Below are positions 33,893-43,496 of a DNA stretch of 64,000 nt, piece by piece; the first letter of the stretch is position 1, and the number at the start of each line of letters is the position of its first letter. The stretch lies in assembly GCA_900547225.1 (NCBI GenBank), contig URFW01000007.1:1-64000 (forward strand), read 5' to 3'. Position numbers and translations under genes: made by a program. The notes under the pieces were generated by a model that saw only the letters and a list, made by a program, of their open reading frames with translations, made no database searches and was not told the DNA's origin. The DNA comes from an uncultured Mycoplasmatota bacterium (GTDB taxonomy: Bacteria; Bacillota_I; Bacilli_A; RF39; UBA660).

Positions 33893-35747
33893 TAGTTTCC
33901 TCCTCATAATTAATAATAATCACTTCATTTCTACTTTTTCTTGCTTTACCATCATATTCAATTATTTTAAATCCATTTTCTTTTACCCAGTCAATTAGTA
34001 GTTGATTAGATTTTTCCTTATGATATAAAACATTAGAAAGCATAAATTTTACCCCTCTTTTATTTAATTTTGCTAAATAATCAAGCAATCGTTTTTCTTC
34101 TTCTTCATTCCAACCATTAAATCCACGTTTACCATCGTTATAGCTTCCAAGAGTAATTAAATACGGCGGATCTAAATATACAAATGTTTTATCATTAATA
34201 AACTCATCTAATTCAGTAAAATCCCTAGAGTAAAATGATACATTTTTTTCTTTTAAATTACGACAATATGATATCAATTTTTCAGCCAATTTATCATTAA
34301 AACCTGCTTGTCCTACTGGGTTATTATAATCGTATGAAGAATTAAATCTAATTTGTTGTTGAAATCCATATAAAACTAATAAATACAATAATTTTGGATC
34401 CCTATTTTCCATAGGAGTTTTATTATATAATTCTCTTATTTTTAAATATGGTTCTTTTTTTCCATGTTCCAATTTATATTTCTTTATCATTTTTTCAATA
34501 TATTTATATATTAAAACTGTTTCCTCATTTTTAAAAGTTTCCAATAATTCTCTAACCTTAAAATTGCAATCATTATATATTAATTGTTCGCAATCAAAAT
34601 TTATTCCAACGTTAAATCCACCTCCAAAAATATCAATAAATCTTTCGATGTTTTTTGGAGTATGTTTCTTTAAAAATTCTATCATATCAGCTTTTCCACC
34701 AATATAATTTAATGGTGAAGAATAATTAACTTTCTCTTCATCTTTTTTTTCAATATAAAATAAATATTCATAATGTTCAGTATCTTTAGCTTTGCTGTTC
34801 AAGTACCTTCTATATTCAATTTTTTTAAACACCAATGTTTCTGGTTTTCCATGTCTTTTTAATACACTTTCAATATATTCTTTTGACATAATCCCATCTG
34901 AGCTATAACTCATAATTATATGTTTGAATTTTGCACGTGCAATGATTTTTTCAAAAGCAACATGAACCTCTCCTACTTTCGAAAAATTACTTGTCAATTT
35001 TGATGTATCTCTAGCTCCAGTCTTACCTTTTAATTCCGGATTATCATATAACGCAATTGTTTCTAACATATGATATTGTACCGAATATTGATTTTTAGTA
35101 TATGGTGGATCCAAATACAAAATATCACCACTAACATCATTAATTAGTTCTTCTATTTTTTCATTATAAACTTCATTTTCAAATTTTGAATTTATTTTAT
35201 TCATTTCTACCGGAATAAAATTCATTGCTTTAATTGCACGTGGATCCCATTTTTTTAAATACGCTCCATAAACTCCTGCTACATTTGCTACTTTAGAAAT
35301 AGACTCTAACAAACACGCAATTAAATAATAATATTCTTTTAAATCTATCTTTTCTTCTATGTACCATTTTTCTATTGTCTTTCTAATAAAATCTATTCTG
35401 GCAGCATTTTCTTCACTAAAGTACATTCTATCAGAGCCACCTAATGAATAATTAGTATATATAAATCCTTTTGTTTGATTTTTAACATCATTAAAGTAAT
35501 CAAATGGATTTACTTTTAATCCTTTAAAACTCATATCAGGAGTATTTAACTTAGCTTGTGTCATAACATATGAAGAATATAATGTATCGTTTGCAATTAT
35601 TTTATATTTGTCTTTAAAATAATTACCAACAGTTGCAGTCCCGCTAAAAGCATCAAAAAAAGTATAATTCTCTTTATCAAGTTTTAACGATTTAATCAAA
35701 TCCTCTATTTGATCAACTATTTTTCCTTTACTTCCAATATATCTCAT
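33885..35747 (-). CDS. Double-domain DNA adenine methyltransferase (D12 class, fused pair)
   Basis: 620 residues containing two complete D12-class (Dam-like) N6-adenine methyltransferases in tandem. Domain 1: RYIGSKGKIVDQI, motif I FFDAFSGTATVGNYF and motif IV ILYLDPPYTKNQYS. Domain 2 (from about 345): LNYIGGKADMIEFL, motif I FIDIFGGGFNVGINF and motif IV FVYLDPPYLITLGSYN. Fusion of two adenine methylases is known from M.FokI-type enzymes, which protect the two strands of an asymmetric site. A GAGGAG site precedes the ATG; the regulator gene is 11 bases upstream and the HNH nuclease overlaps downstream. Confidence 0.9.
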   Translation of the reverse strand: MRYIGSKGKIVDQIEDLIKSLKLDKENYTFFDAFSGTATVGNYFKDKYKIIANDTLYSSYVMTQAKLNTPDMSFKGLKVNPFDYFNDVKNQTKGFIYTNYSLGGSDRMYFSEENAARIDFIRKTIEKWYIEEKIDLKEYYYLIACLLESISKVANVAGVYGAYLKKWDPRAIKAMNFIPVEMNKINSKFENEVYNEKIEELINDVSGDILYLDPPYTKNQYSVQYHMLETIALYDNPELKGKTGARDTSKLTSNFSKVGEVHVAFEKIIARAKFKHIIMSYSSDGIMSKEYIESVLKRHGKPETLVFKKIEYRRYLNSKAKDTEHYEYLFYIEKKDEEKVNYSSPLNYIGGKADMIEFLKKHTPKNIERFIDIFGGGFNVGINFDCEQLIYNDCNFKVRELLETFKNEETVLIYKYIEKMIKKYKLEHGKKEPYLKIRELYNKTPMENRDPKLLYLLVLYGFQQQIRFNSSYDYNNPVGQAGFNDKLAEKLISYCRNLKEKNVSFYSRDFTELDEFINDKTFVYLDPPYLITLGSYNDGKRGFNGWNEEEEKRLLDYLAKLNKRGVKFMLSNVLYHKEKSNQLLIDWVKENGFKIIEYDGKARKSRNEVIIINYEEETNE

Positions 35748-35758
35748 TTAAATCTCCT

Positions 35759-36277
35759 CTATTGTTTCTTTGGTAACTTAGAATAATCATACTTAATTTG
35801 AATAGGTTTCAATTCTTCCATTACCTCTTTTATATCATTAGCGATTTCTTCTTTTGTATATTTCTTATTTGTTACTTTTTCCATTTCAATTTTATGTTGA
35901 ATATCAAATAATTTCGTACCCACTTCTCTACATTGTTTTCTCTTTTTAGCATCCCAATCCAATAAACTCATTTCCGATTGTTGATATTCATCTAATTTTT
36001 CCCTTAACTGTCTATCAGACATACCTGCATATCTATCTGCGTTTAAAGATTTTAATACACTCTTAAAACCACATGCCTCAAGCAAGTTTTCTAAACTTAA
36101 TTCTAATATATTTGATATTTGATAAAGATCATCTAATTTAATCTTTTTTATTTTTCCATTAACAATATCATTTAAAGTACTTCTACTTATTCCACTTAGT
36201 CTAGCAAGTTCTCTTTGAGAGATACCTTTTTTATCTATTGCATTTAATAATAAATTTTGCAGTTTTTCTGAATTCAT
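35759..36277 (-). CDS. XRE-family regulator of the island operon
   Basis: 172 residues. The N-terminal 65 residues are a Cro/CI-type helix-turn-helix: GISQRELARLSGISRSTLND then LDDLYQISNILELSLENLL. The rest is a helical Lys/Glu-rich domain, possibly for dimerisation. First gene of the operon, 11 bases before the methyltransferase. Controller proteins of this kind delay restriction until methylation is established; that role is inferred from position. Confidence 0.85.
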   Translation of the reverse strand: MNSEKLQNLLLNAIDKKGISQRELARLSGISRSTLNDIVNGKIKKIKLDDLYQISNILELSLENLLEACGFKSVLKSLNADRYAGMSDRQLREKLDEYQQSEMSLLDWDAKKRKQCREVGTKLFDIQHKIEMEKVTNKKYTKEEIANDIKEVMEELKPIQIKYDYSKLPKKQ

Positions 36278-36528
36278 ATTTTCACTTCTTTCTCAAAAAC
36301 ATTCCTTATAAATATAATTTTAGCATTTTTTTTGGTTTTCGTCTATAATTTCGGACAGCTTTATAATATCATTATGTAAACTTTAAAAATAGCACCTAAA
36401 TAATACCTAATTTTGATATCATTTAATCCTTTTTTTGTAGGAATTCTATTTATTTTGATGTCTTATGGTGAAATATTGAATTATAAGTTTTCAGTACACA
36501 CTAAATTTTAACATTTTTCATACTTTAA
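36278..36528. promoter_or_regulatory. Island right edge and upstream region of the XRE gene
   Basis: This 250-base gap has no gene. Reading toward the XRE gene, an extended -10-like TGCTAAAAT lies near 36322 and an imperfect palindrome GTCTATAATTTCGGAC lies at about 36341-36356, a possible operator. No transposon end or tRNA attachment site is visible. Confidence 0.3.
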
Positions 36529-37113
36529 CTACTCAAACCCATTATTTATCGCTGCAATAACTTCTTCTTCATTTGTTAAAGTTATTCTACGCTTTTTTAA
36601 CTCTTTAATTAAATTTAGCATTTTCTTTTTACTTTTAGCTTTAGTTCCTGCATCTATTGCATAATTTATCTTTTTATATAATTCTTGTTGTTCTTCTTTA
36701 GAAAATTTATCTAAATTATCATCAACTATCTTTTTTAGTTGATAAGTAATTTCACTTAATCTGCTAAAATAAATTGCATCTTCAATTAAATTATTTATTT
36801 GTGGTGATATTAAATTATAACTTTCCACATCAGCATCCATTATTTTATCAAGTAAGTTAAAAAATCTATTTGCAAATTCAAGATTGCCTTTAAAACTATC
36901 TTTGTTTTGCTCATAAAAATCATATAAATAATTACATAGCTTATTTTTTTCTATTTCAAATTGACTAACATCTTCTGTTAATGATATTTCACATATTTCA
37001 TCATCAGCATCAGGCTTACTATTTGCTAAATACATTGCTGCCGGAAAAACTCCATAATCATCTGTCATCTTTGATGCTACTCCCATTTTAAGTATTTTTT
37101 TAATAAGTCCCAT
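36529..37113 (-). CDS. Helical protein of unknown function
   Basis: 194 residues, starting MGLIKKILKMGVASKMTDDY. Almost wholly helical, acidic in the middle and basic near the end (KKRRITLTNEEEV). No signal peptide, membrane segment or known motif. It begins 3 bases after the SDR gene stop, so the two are probably one operon. Confidence 0.6.
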   Translation of the reverse strand: MGLIKKILKMGVASKMTDDYGVFPAAMYLANSKPDADDEICEISLTEDVSQFEIEKNKLCNYLYDFYEQNKDSFKGNLEFANRFFNLLDKIMDADVESYNLISPQINNLIEDAIYFSRLSEITYQLKKIVDDNLDKFSKEEQQELYKKINYAIDAGTKAKSKKKMLNLIKELKKRRITLTNEEEVIAAINNGFE

Positions 37114-37116
37114 TTC

Positions 37117-37860
37117 CTAACTCCTAGCCGCACCATCAACAGGCAAAATAGCTCCCGTTATATAACTTGCCATATCACTAGCTAAAAATAAGAATGCATT
37201 TGCAACATCTTCCGCCCTTCCTATCCTACCTAATGAAATGGTTTTAATAAGAGGCTCTATTACGTTATCTTCAACACTTTTCATCATATCAGTAAGTATT
37301 ATACCAGGTGCTACTGCATTTACCCTTATACCGTCTTTACCAAGTTCTCTTGCAAGTGATTTAGTAAGACCATTTACAGCAAACTTACTAGCAGGATAAC
37401 CACATCCAGATGGCTGTCCATATATACTTACCATAGATGATGTATTAAGTATTACGCCGCCTTTATTTTCCTTCATAATTAGACTTACTGCCTTTGAACA
37501 ATTAAATACCGCATTAACATTTAAATCCATTATCTTTTTAAAATCTTCTTCCTTGTATTCATAAATACTTTCTCTAGCACTTATTCCAGCATTATTAACT
37601 AATATATCTATCTTTCCATATAAATCTTTTATTTTATTAAATACTTCTTCTACCTCTTTTAAATTAGTTAAATCTGGATAGAATCCTTTTACATCATAAT
37701 CTTTATTTTCTTTTCTTAAACTCTCCAAAGCCTTTGATACAGTTTCACTTTTTGAACCAAATATAACTACCTTACAGCCGTTTTCTAAAAACTTTTTAGC
37801 AGTAGCATACCCTATTCCTCTAGTTGCTCCTGTTATAACTGCTACTTTATCTTTTAACAT
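37117..37860 (-). CDS. Short-chain dehydrogenase/reductase (FabG-like)
   Basis: 247 residues, classical SDR: NAD(P)-binding AVITGATRGIGYATAKKF, NNAGIS, catalytic Ser in ILNTSSMVS and YPASKFAV (Y-x-x-x-K), then AVAPGIILTDMM. It ends in the typical YITGAILPVDGAARS. The substrate cannot be fixed; FabG-type ketoacyl reductase is possible but no fatty acid genes are near. A decayed copy of its 3' end lies at 43361-43432. Confidence 0.9.
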   Translation of the reverse strand: MLKDKVAVITGATRGIGYATAKKFLENGCKVVIFGSKSETVSKALESLRKENKDYDVKGFYPDLTNLKEVEEVFNKIKDLYGKIDILVNNAGISARESIYEYKEEDFKKIMDLNVNAVFNCSKAVSLIMKENKGGVILNTSSMVSIYGQPSGCGYPASKFAVNGLTKSLARELGKDGIRVNAVAPGIILTDMMKSVEDNVIEPLIKTISLGRIGRAEDVANAFLFLASDMASYITGAILPVDGAARS

Positions 37861-37904
37861 ATTAAACCTCCTATTTATACTTTAATTTTAACTTATTTTT
37901 ACCA

Positions 37905-37946
37905 ATATAACAAGAAAAGAAAGCAAGGTATTTACTTTCTTTTTAA
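37905..37946 (-). terminator. Terminator after the histidine kinase, copy A
   Basis: AAAAGAAAG and CTTTCTTTT form a 9-bp stem around an 11-base loop, with T tail on the minus strand. The stretch from AATATAACAAG through the stem is nearly identical to that at 43451-43493. Confidence 0.75.
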
Positions 37947-38008
37947 TATTTACTTTTTTATATTGTAATAATTGTACACTTTAGTTTGATTCAACATTTA
38001 TATCATAA

Positions 38009-39223
38009 TTATATTTTATAATATTTTATAATGAATTTAGTTTCTAATTTATTTGACTCAACTGATATAGTACCTTTATCCTCTTCTATAATTGTTTTAG
38101 CTAAAGCAAGACCAATACCTATACTATCAGTTTTAGTATTTTTGCACCTATAAAATCTTTCAAAAATATGTTTTATATCTTTTTTTGCTATACCTTCACC
38201 AAAGTTTATTACTTCAATCATAGAATAAACATTATTATTTTCAATATTTATTATTATGTTTGAATTATTTTTAGAATGTTCTATAGCATTTTTAATTATA
38301 TTAGTAAGAGCTTCAATTTGCCATTTATCATCACATATTATTTTAGAATTTTCTTTTATATTTAATTTTATATTTATATTTCTTAAATCACATAAAGTAG
38401 AAACATTTTTAATTGATTCTTCAACAATTGTTTTCAAATCATTTTCTTGTTTTACAAAATGAACCGTATTAGCATCAAACTTTGATAATTTTAGAAGTGA
38501 TTGTACTAAAAAGTTGATATTTAAAACATTTCTTTTTATATCAACAATAAAATCATTTCTAATTTTTTCTTCCATATTTGAATCTTCAATAATATTATCT
38601 AGCATAACTAATATACTAGTAAGTGGTGTTTTTAATTGATGAGAAATATCTTCCAATGATTTTTTTAAATTAAGCTTATCTTTACTAGAATTTTCAGCAG
38701 CTTCTTTTAACATTATAGTGGTTTTATATATTTCATTTTTTAAAATTGATAACTCATCTTCTGAAATTGAATCAATTTGTATTTCATAATTTTTCTTATT
38801 AATCTGTTCTATACACTTAATTATATCTTTTATATCCTTCTCCTTCTTATAATTATATCTAATATATATAATAAGTAAAATAACAACAGTTATTGCTAAA
38901 AAAGATAAATTAATAGCTAAAAATTTATGATAGTCTCTATCATTTTTAATTAATATAGATTTATTATTTACATCAATTCCATATTTATTAAAGAAGCCAT
39001 TTGTTTTTAACGTATCATTATTTATTATTTTAATAATTTCTTTATCAGTTATTTTAGGATAGTCTTTTTTTATTACATTTATAATAGCAGAAATCTTGTT
39101 ATTAAAGTTTTTAGTATAAGTTTTATATTCATATATATTTAAAAATAAGAACAAAATAAATAAACATATAAATACAATTAATGTAGAAATAATATATTTT
39201 TTTAATTCAATTTTATTCTTCAT
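38009..39223 (-). CDS. Sensor histidine kinase of the ABC-linked two-component system
   Basis: 404 residues from MKNKIELKKYII; this ATG overlaps the regulator stop by 11 bases. Two membrane helices (about 10-30 and 110-135) flank a small outside loop. HisKA EDISHQLKTPLTSILVMLDN, N box ALTNIIKNAIEHSK, G1 EVINFGEGI (weak), FERFYR, and G2 SIGIGLALAKTII. It would phosphorylate the regulator encoded just before it. The pairing with the ABC genes resembles peptide-antibiotic sensing modules. Confidence 0.92.
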   Translation of the reverse strand: MKNKIELKKYIISTLIVFICLFILFLFLNIYEYKTYTKNFNNKISAIINVIKKDYPKITDKEIIKIINNDTLKTNGFFNKYGIDVNNKSILIKNDRDYHKFLAINLSFLAITVVILLIIYIRYNYKKEKDIKDIIKCIEQINKKNYEIQIDSISEDELSILKNEIYKTTIMLKEAAENSSKDKLNLKKSLEDISHQLKTPLTSILVMLDNIIEDSNMEEKIRNDFIVDIKRNVLNINFLVQSLLKLSKFDANTVHFVKQENDLKTIVEESIKNVSTLCDLRNINIKLNIKENSKIICDDKWQIEALTNIIKNAIEHSKNNSNIIINIENNNVYSMIEVINFGEGIAKKDIKHIFERFYRCKNTKTDSIGIGLALAKTIIEEDKGTISVESNKLETKFIIKYYKI

Positions 39224-39869
39224 CAATTCTATACCCAATTCCTTTAATAGTAGTTATAATATCAGTTCCTATTTTTTCTCTTATTCTTTTAAAATAAACT
39301 GTTACAGTATGATCATCTACATAATTTCCAGTCCAATCCCAAATTTTATCTAATATTACATTTCTACTAACAACTTTATTAATATTTAAAAATAATAAAT
39401 TAACTAATTTTAATTCTAATGCAGTAAGTTCAATAATGATATTATCTTTTTTTAAAACTAATTTATCCATATCATAAGAAATATTTTTTATTTTAATAAC
39501 ACTTTTCTTATCTGATCTTAATAATATTTTATTAACCCTTGCCATTAATTCTCGAGTGGAAAAAGGTTTTGTTATATAATCTTCCGCGCCAACATTTAAA
39601 CCTCTAACAATATCATCTTCTTCATCTTTAGCTGTTAAAAAAATAGTAGGAATTTTCAAATCCTTAATAGTATTTTCAAATAAGTTAAAGCCATTTCCAT
39701 CTGGTAAAGTAATATCAAGTATTATTAAATCAATATTAAAGTTAGAAAGTAAATATTCTTTTGAGTCTTCTACAGTAGTTTTTACAATTAAATTATGATT
39801 ATCTTTTTTAAAAGAGTATGTAAGACCTTTAATAATTGATTTTGTATCTTCAATAAGTAAAATATTCAT
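39213..39869 (-). CDS. OmpR-family response regulator
   Basis: 218 residues. Receiver domain: ILLIEDTKS, phospho-acceptor Asp in NIDLIILDITLPDGNGFNLF, Thr in TIFLTAKDEED and Lys in YITKPFSTREL. The C-terminal winged helix shows DDHTVTVYFKRIREKIG and GIGYRI. Follows the ABC permease by 62 bases. Likely controls the upstream ABC transporter in response to the kinase at 38009. Confidence 0.95.
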   Translation of the reverse strand: MNILLIEDTKSIIKGLTYSFKKDNHNLIVKTTVEDSKEYLLSNFNIDLIILDITLPDGNGFNLFENTIKDLKIPTIFLTAKDEEDDIVRGLNVGAEDYITKPFSTRELMARVNKILLRSDKKSVIKIKNISYDMDKLVLKKDNIIIELTALELKLVNLLFLNINKVVSRNVILDKIWDWTGNYVDDHTVTVYFKRIREKIGTDIITTIKGIGYRIDEE

Positions 39870-39931
39870 ATATATAGTACCTTTCTTTAAATATAATTAT
39901 ATCACAATATAAGGAGCTTTCGCCCCTTATA

Positions 39932-42556
39932 CTAGATATTCTCATTTCTAATTGTTTCAATAGTATTTTGCTTATTTATTTTACTCATAGAATACTTCAT
40001 AATTAATGAAATAAGTATAAATACAACTGCTACAGCAATTAATATTGCCTCAATAGGAAGTTTATAAGGCATTCCTGATTCTTCTGATAAGAAATGATAA
40101 ATAACGTATGATAATGCTATTCCAATAGGTATACCAAAAAATAGAGATTTAATACCAATAAACAAGCTTTCTAATCGAATCATTCTGTTAAATTCTTTAG
40201 TTGTCATACCAACAGATTTTAACATAGCAAACTCTTGTTTTCGTAGTTCCATATTAGTAGTAATGGTATTAAAAATATTAGTTATACCAATTAATGAAAT
40301 TACAATTATAAAACCATAAAGAAATATTCCTACTAAAGTAAATAAGTTACTCATTATTTTAACATTTTCATCTACATTATTAACGTTATAATCTTCACCC
40401 CTTAAAAAGTCATCAAGATCATCTTGTAATTTATTAGCATTATTTGATTTATAATAGATTGCTAGTGGTTTAGATTTTAAATTAGCATCAAACATTTCAT
40501 CACTAATAATTAAACACTCCATATCAACACCTTTCAAACCAAAAGGTCTAACATCAGAAGTTGCTCCAATTTCTATTTTTATTGTTTTATTTTCATCAGT
40601 AGTAGCATCAATAATATCACCTTTATTAAAGTTAAAAGCTCTCATATATTTAGTAGTTAACTTATTATTTTTTTTATAGTTAGATACATATCCTTTATCG
40701 ACAAGTATAGCTTTGTTTTTAAATTCATTATAATTCAAGCCTAATGAATCAACATATTTTTTAAATTGTTCTTCTCCAATAGAAATTATAGATACATAAG
40801 TAGGATTATTTTCATCAATTGCTAAATTTAAAAACTTAGCATATTCTTTGTTGTAGTGATTTCCTGTAAAAGATATTTCGCTACTTCTAAATATTGTATA
40901 ATCTTCTATATTATCTAATTTAGTTGTTTCTATAAATTTATTATAAGATTCATTATTTGTAATAGTTGTAGATAATGAAATATTAAAATCAGACATTTCT
41001 AATTCATGATCCACTTGTTGAAATGCTAATTTCATAAATCCTGATAGAGCGATAAATACAAATACAGAAACAATTATTGATATTACTGTAGTTCTATATT
41101 TTTTCTTATTTCTTTTTAAATTTTTAAATGATATCTCGCCGCCTATACCAAATATATTTTTTATTAATTTTGGTGATTTAACCTTTTTGGGATTTATTTT
41201 AATATTAGCACTATTTCTAATGGAATCTATTGGAGATACTTTAGATGCTCGTTTTGCACTTTTAAAAGCTGAAAAATAAATAGTTACTGTACCAAGTATT
41301 ATAGCTACTAAAACAGATAGCCATGAAAAAGAAAATACTAATCTTAAGCCTTCCGCAAATGAACCATCTAAATAGTAATTACTTATGATAATAAGTATAT
41401 ATGATGCTATAAAACCAAGTAATAGACCTAACGGAATACCAATTAATCCTAATATGGTAGCTTCATAAAAAACATTTCTTTTAATTTGTCTTTTAGTTGC
41501 TCCAATACTTCTTAACATACCATATTGTTTTATTTTCTCTGTAATAGAAATATCAAAACTATTTTTTATACAAAATATTGAAGTGAACACAATTATTCCT
41601 ATTACAATTCCTACAACAATACTTAAACCACCAATACCACTGTTTGAAATAGGATTAGCTTCTAAAGCAATTAAATAGGAATTAATATTTATATCACTAT
41701 ATTTTGATTTATTCATTTGATTTGAATATTCTTTTAATTCTTTATTTGACGCTTGTTTATCATCATTATTATTAACTTTCTTAAATAATTTTGCGTCAAC
41801 TCCTAATATATTAGCAATAGTTTCATAACTGTTTTTTACGCCATCTTTTGAAAATCTTGTATATACATCAACAATTCCATTTATTTTATTTTCATCAAGA
41901 TAAGTTATAAATGTATAACCAGGTGCAGAATAATATTCTATATTAGTAGCTGGTCTTCCTATAATACCAACTATTTTATAAGTTTTAGAAGTAGTATCTA
42001 CAATGGATTCTTTATTTTCTTCTTCCAAAGATTTTTGATATGGATTATTTTGATCTAATTCATTTCCATTAGAATCTACCCTTTTTCCAACGTCTAACGT
42101 AATAGAATCACCAATATTTAAAAATAATCTACCATTTGTTTTTAAATGGGTTGGTATTACTATTTCGTTTTCATTTCGAGGAAGTCTTCCATCCAATAAT
42201 TTAACAGATAAATTATTTAAAGAGTTTTTAGTAAATCCTTTTATACAAGCATAAGGTTTATATTCATTTTTAGAGTCTATTTTAGCAAAACCAACATCTT
42301 TAGTAATATTGATAGTTTCTATGTTTCTATTGTTTTCAAATATATCAATATCACTAATGGGAACTTTGTAAAATGCAGCATGAAAGTTTCCTTTTTCGTG
42401 TGTTTCATATTTAATTAATGATTTTATACCACTAGAGTATATAGATGATACCGCAGTGATTAAAGCAACTGATAGCATAATACCAATAATTGTAACAATA
42501 GTTCTTTTTTTATTTAATTTAAGATTTTTTATTGTCAATTTGTTAAGCAAGTTCAT
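39932..42556 (-). CDS. ABC transporter permease with two FtsX domains
   Basis: 874 residues. N-terminal membrane helix with TIIGIMLSVALITAVSSIYS, a large extracytoplasmic region (about 50-310), three helices, then TTVISIIVSVFVFIALSGFM, a second outside region and three final helices. FtsX marks occur twice: YGMLRSIGATKRQIKRNV and FAMLKSVGMTTKEFNRMI. This layout is that of large permeases for lipids, peptides or antimicrobial resistance. Partner of the ATPase gene 2 bases upstream. Confidence 0.92.
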   Translation of the reverse strand: MNLLNKLTIKNLKLNKKRTIVTIIGIMLSVALITAVSSIYSSGIKSLIKYETHEKGNFHAAFYKVPISDIDIFENNRNIETINITKDVGFAKIDSKNEYKPYACIKGFTKNSLNNLSVKLLDGRLPRNENEIVIPTHLKTNGRLFLNIGDSITLDVGKRVDSNGNELDQNNPYQKSLEEENKESIVDTTSKTYKIVGIIGRPATNIEYYSAPGYTFITYLDENKINGIVDVYTRFSKDGVKNSYETIANILGVDAKLFKKVNNNDDKQASNKELKEYSNQMNKSKYSDININSYLIALEANPISNSGIGGLSIVVGIVIGIIVFTSIFCIKNSFDISITEKIKQYGMLRSIGATKRQIKRNVFYEATILGLIGIPLGLLLGFIASYILIIISNYYLDGSFAEGLRLVFSFSWLSVLVAIILGTVTIYFSAFKSAKRASKVSPIDSIRNSANIKINPKKVKSPKLIKNIFGIGGEISFKNLKRNKKKYRTTVISIIVSVFVFIALSGFMKLAFQQVDHELEMSDFNISLSTTITNNESYNKFIETTKLDNIEDYTIFRSSEISFTGNHYNKEYAKFLNLAIDENNPTYVSIISIGEEQFKKYVDSLGLNYNEFKNKAILVDKGYVSNYKKNNKLTTKYMRAFNFNKGDIIDATTDENKTIKIEIGATSDVRPFGLKGVDMECLIISDEMFDANLKSKPLAIYYKSNNANKLQDDLDDFLRGEDYNVNNVDENVKIMSNLFTLVGIFLYGFIIVISLIGITNIFNTITTNMELRKQEFAMLKSVGMTTKEFNRMIRLESLFIGIKSLFFGIPIGIALSYVIYHFLSEESGMPYKLPIEAILIAVAVVFILISLIMKYSMSKINKQNTIETIRNENI

Positions 42557-42558
42557 AA

Positions 42559-43230
42559 TTATACCTCCGATATAATTTTTCCATCTTCAATTTTAATTAT
42601 CCTATCAGCTACTTTTGCAATTTCCATATTGTGTGTAATCATAATAATCGTTTGATTAAGCTCTTTATTTGATTTTTTTAATAGAGCAACTATTTCATCA
42701 CTTGATTTAGAATCTAAGTTACCAGTTGGCTCATCAGCAAGTATAATTGTAGGATTAGTAATTAAAGCACGACCAATACTTGTTCTTTGTTGTTGTCCAC
42801 CAGATAATTCATTAGGAAGATGCATTCTTCTATTTTGTAACCCTAACAGTTTTAACATTTCATTTAGTTTTTCTTTATCAATCTCACGATTATCCAAAGA
42901 AAGTGGCAATGTTATATTTTCTTCTACATTTAATATAGGTATTAAATTATAGAATTGGTATATTAATCCTACCTGTCTTCTTCTAAATATAGCAAGTTTA
43001 TCATCATTAAAATTAAATATATCTTTACCATCAATGAATACTTTTCCAGAAGTTGGTCTATCAACTCCTCCAATTAAATGTAATAGTGTTGATTTCCCTG
43101 AACCTGATGCACCAACTATTGCTACGAATTCACCCTTTTCTACAGAAAAAGATACATGATCTAACGCAACAACTTTTGTTGAATCTTTTCCGTAAATTTT
43201 AGTTAAGTTTTCTACTTTTAAAATTTCCAT
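42559..43230 (-). CDS. ABC transporter ATP-binding protein (LolD/MacB type)
   Basis: 223 residues. Walker A GASGSGKSTLLHLIGG, Q loop LIYQFYNLIPILNV, signature LSGGQQQRTSIGRAL and Walker B IILADEPTGNLD, H loop MITHN. This is the family that energises FtsX-type permeases, not uptake transporters. AAAGGAG precedes the ATG. First gene of a four-gene unit with permease, regulator and kinase. Confidence 0.95.
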   Translation of the reverse strand: MEILKVENLTKIYGKDSTKVVALDHVSFSVEKGEFVAIVGASGSGKSTLLHLIGGVDRPTSGKVFIDGKDIFNFNDDKLAIFRRRQVGLIYQFYNLIPILNVEENITLPLSLDNREIDKEKLNEMLKLLGLQNRRMHLPNELSGGQQQRTSIGRALITNPTIILADEPTGNLDSKSSDEIVALLKKSNKELNQTIIMITHNMEIAKVADRIIKIEDGKIISEV

Positions 43231-43360
43231 AAAAATATTTCTCCTTTTCTTATAAACATTATATTATAATTAAAGTTACAACTAAGTTACAAAATTAAAA
43301 AATTATTATAAAAGAAAAAAGTTTCTTAAAAAAAGAAAACATCAATATTATTTTCTAACC

Positions 43361-43432
43361 TTTAGCTGCATCAATAAAAAGCAAAATATCTCCCTCTTTA
43401 TAACTAACTAAAAATAAGAATACATTTAAAGC
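43361..43432 (-). pseudogene. Relic of the 3' end of an SDR gene
   Basis: The plus-strand text TTTAGCTGCATCAATAAAAA, then CAAAATATCTCCCTCTTTAT and CTAAAAATAAGAATACATTT parallels the intact SDR 3' end at 37124-37202 with substitutions and an 11-base gap. The bulk of the gene is missing: the match passes directly into the upstream flank of the SDR gene. No open frame remains. Confidence 0.65.
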
Positions 43433-43450
43433 TTTACATTTATTTTTACA

Positions 43451-43493
43451 AATATAACAAGAAAAGAAAGCAAGGTATTCGCTTTCTTTTAAA
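43451..43493 (-). terminator. Terminator after gatB, copy B
   Basis: AAAAGAAAGC and GCTTTCTTTT form a perfect 10-bp stem around a 9-base loop just after the gatB stop, with T tail on the minus strand. The block is nearly identical to 37905-37946. Confidence 0.8.
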
Positions 43494-43496
43494 TTA

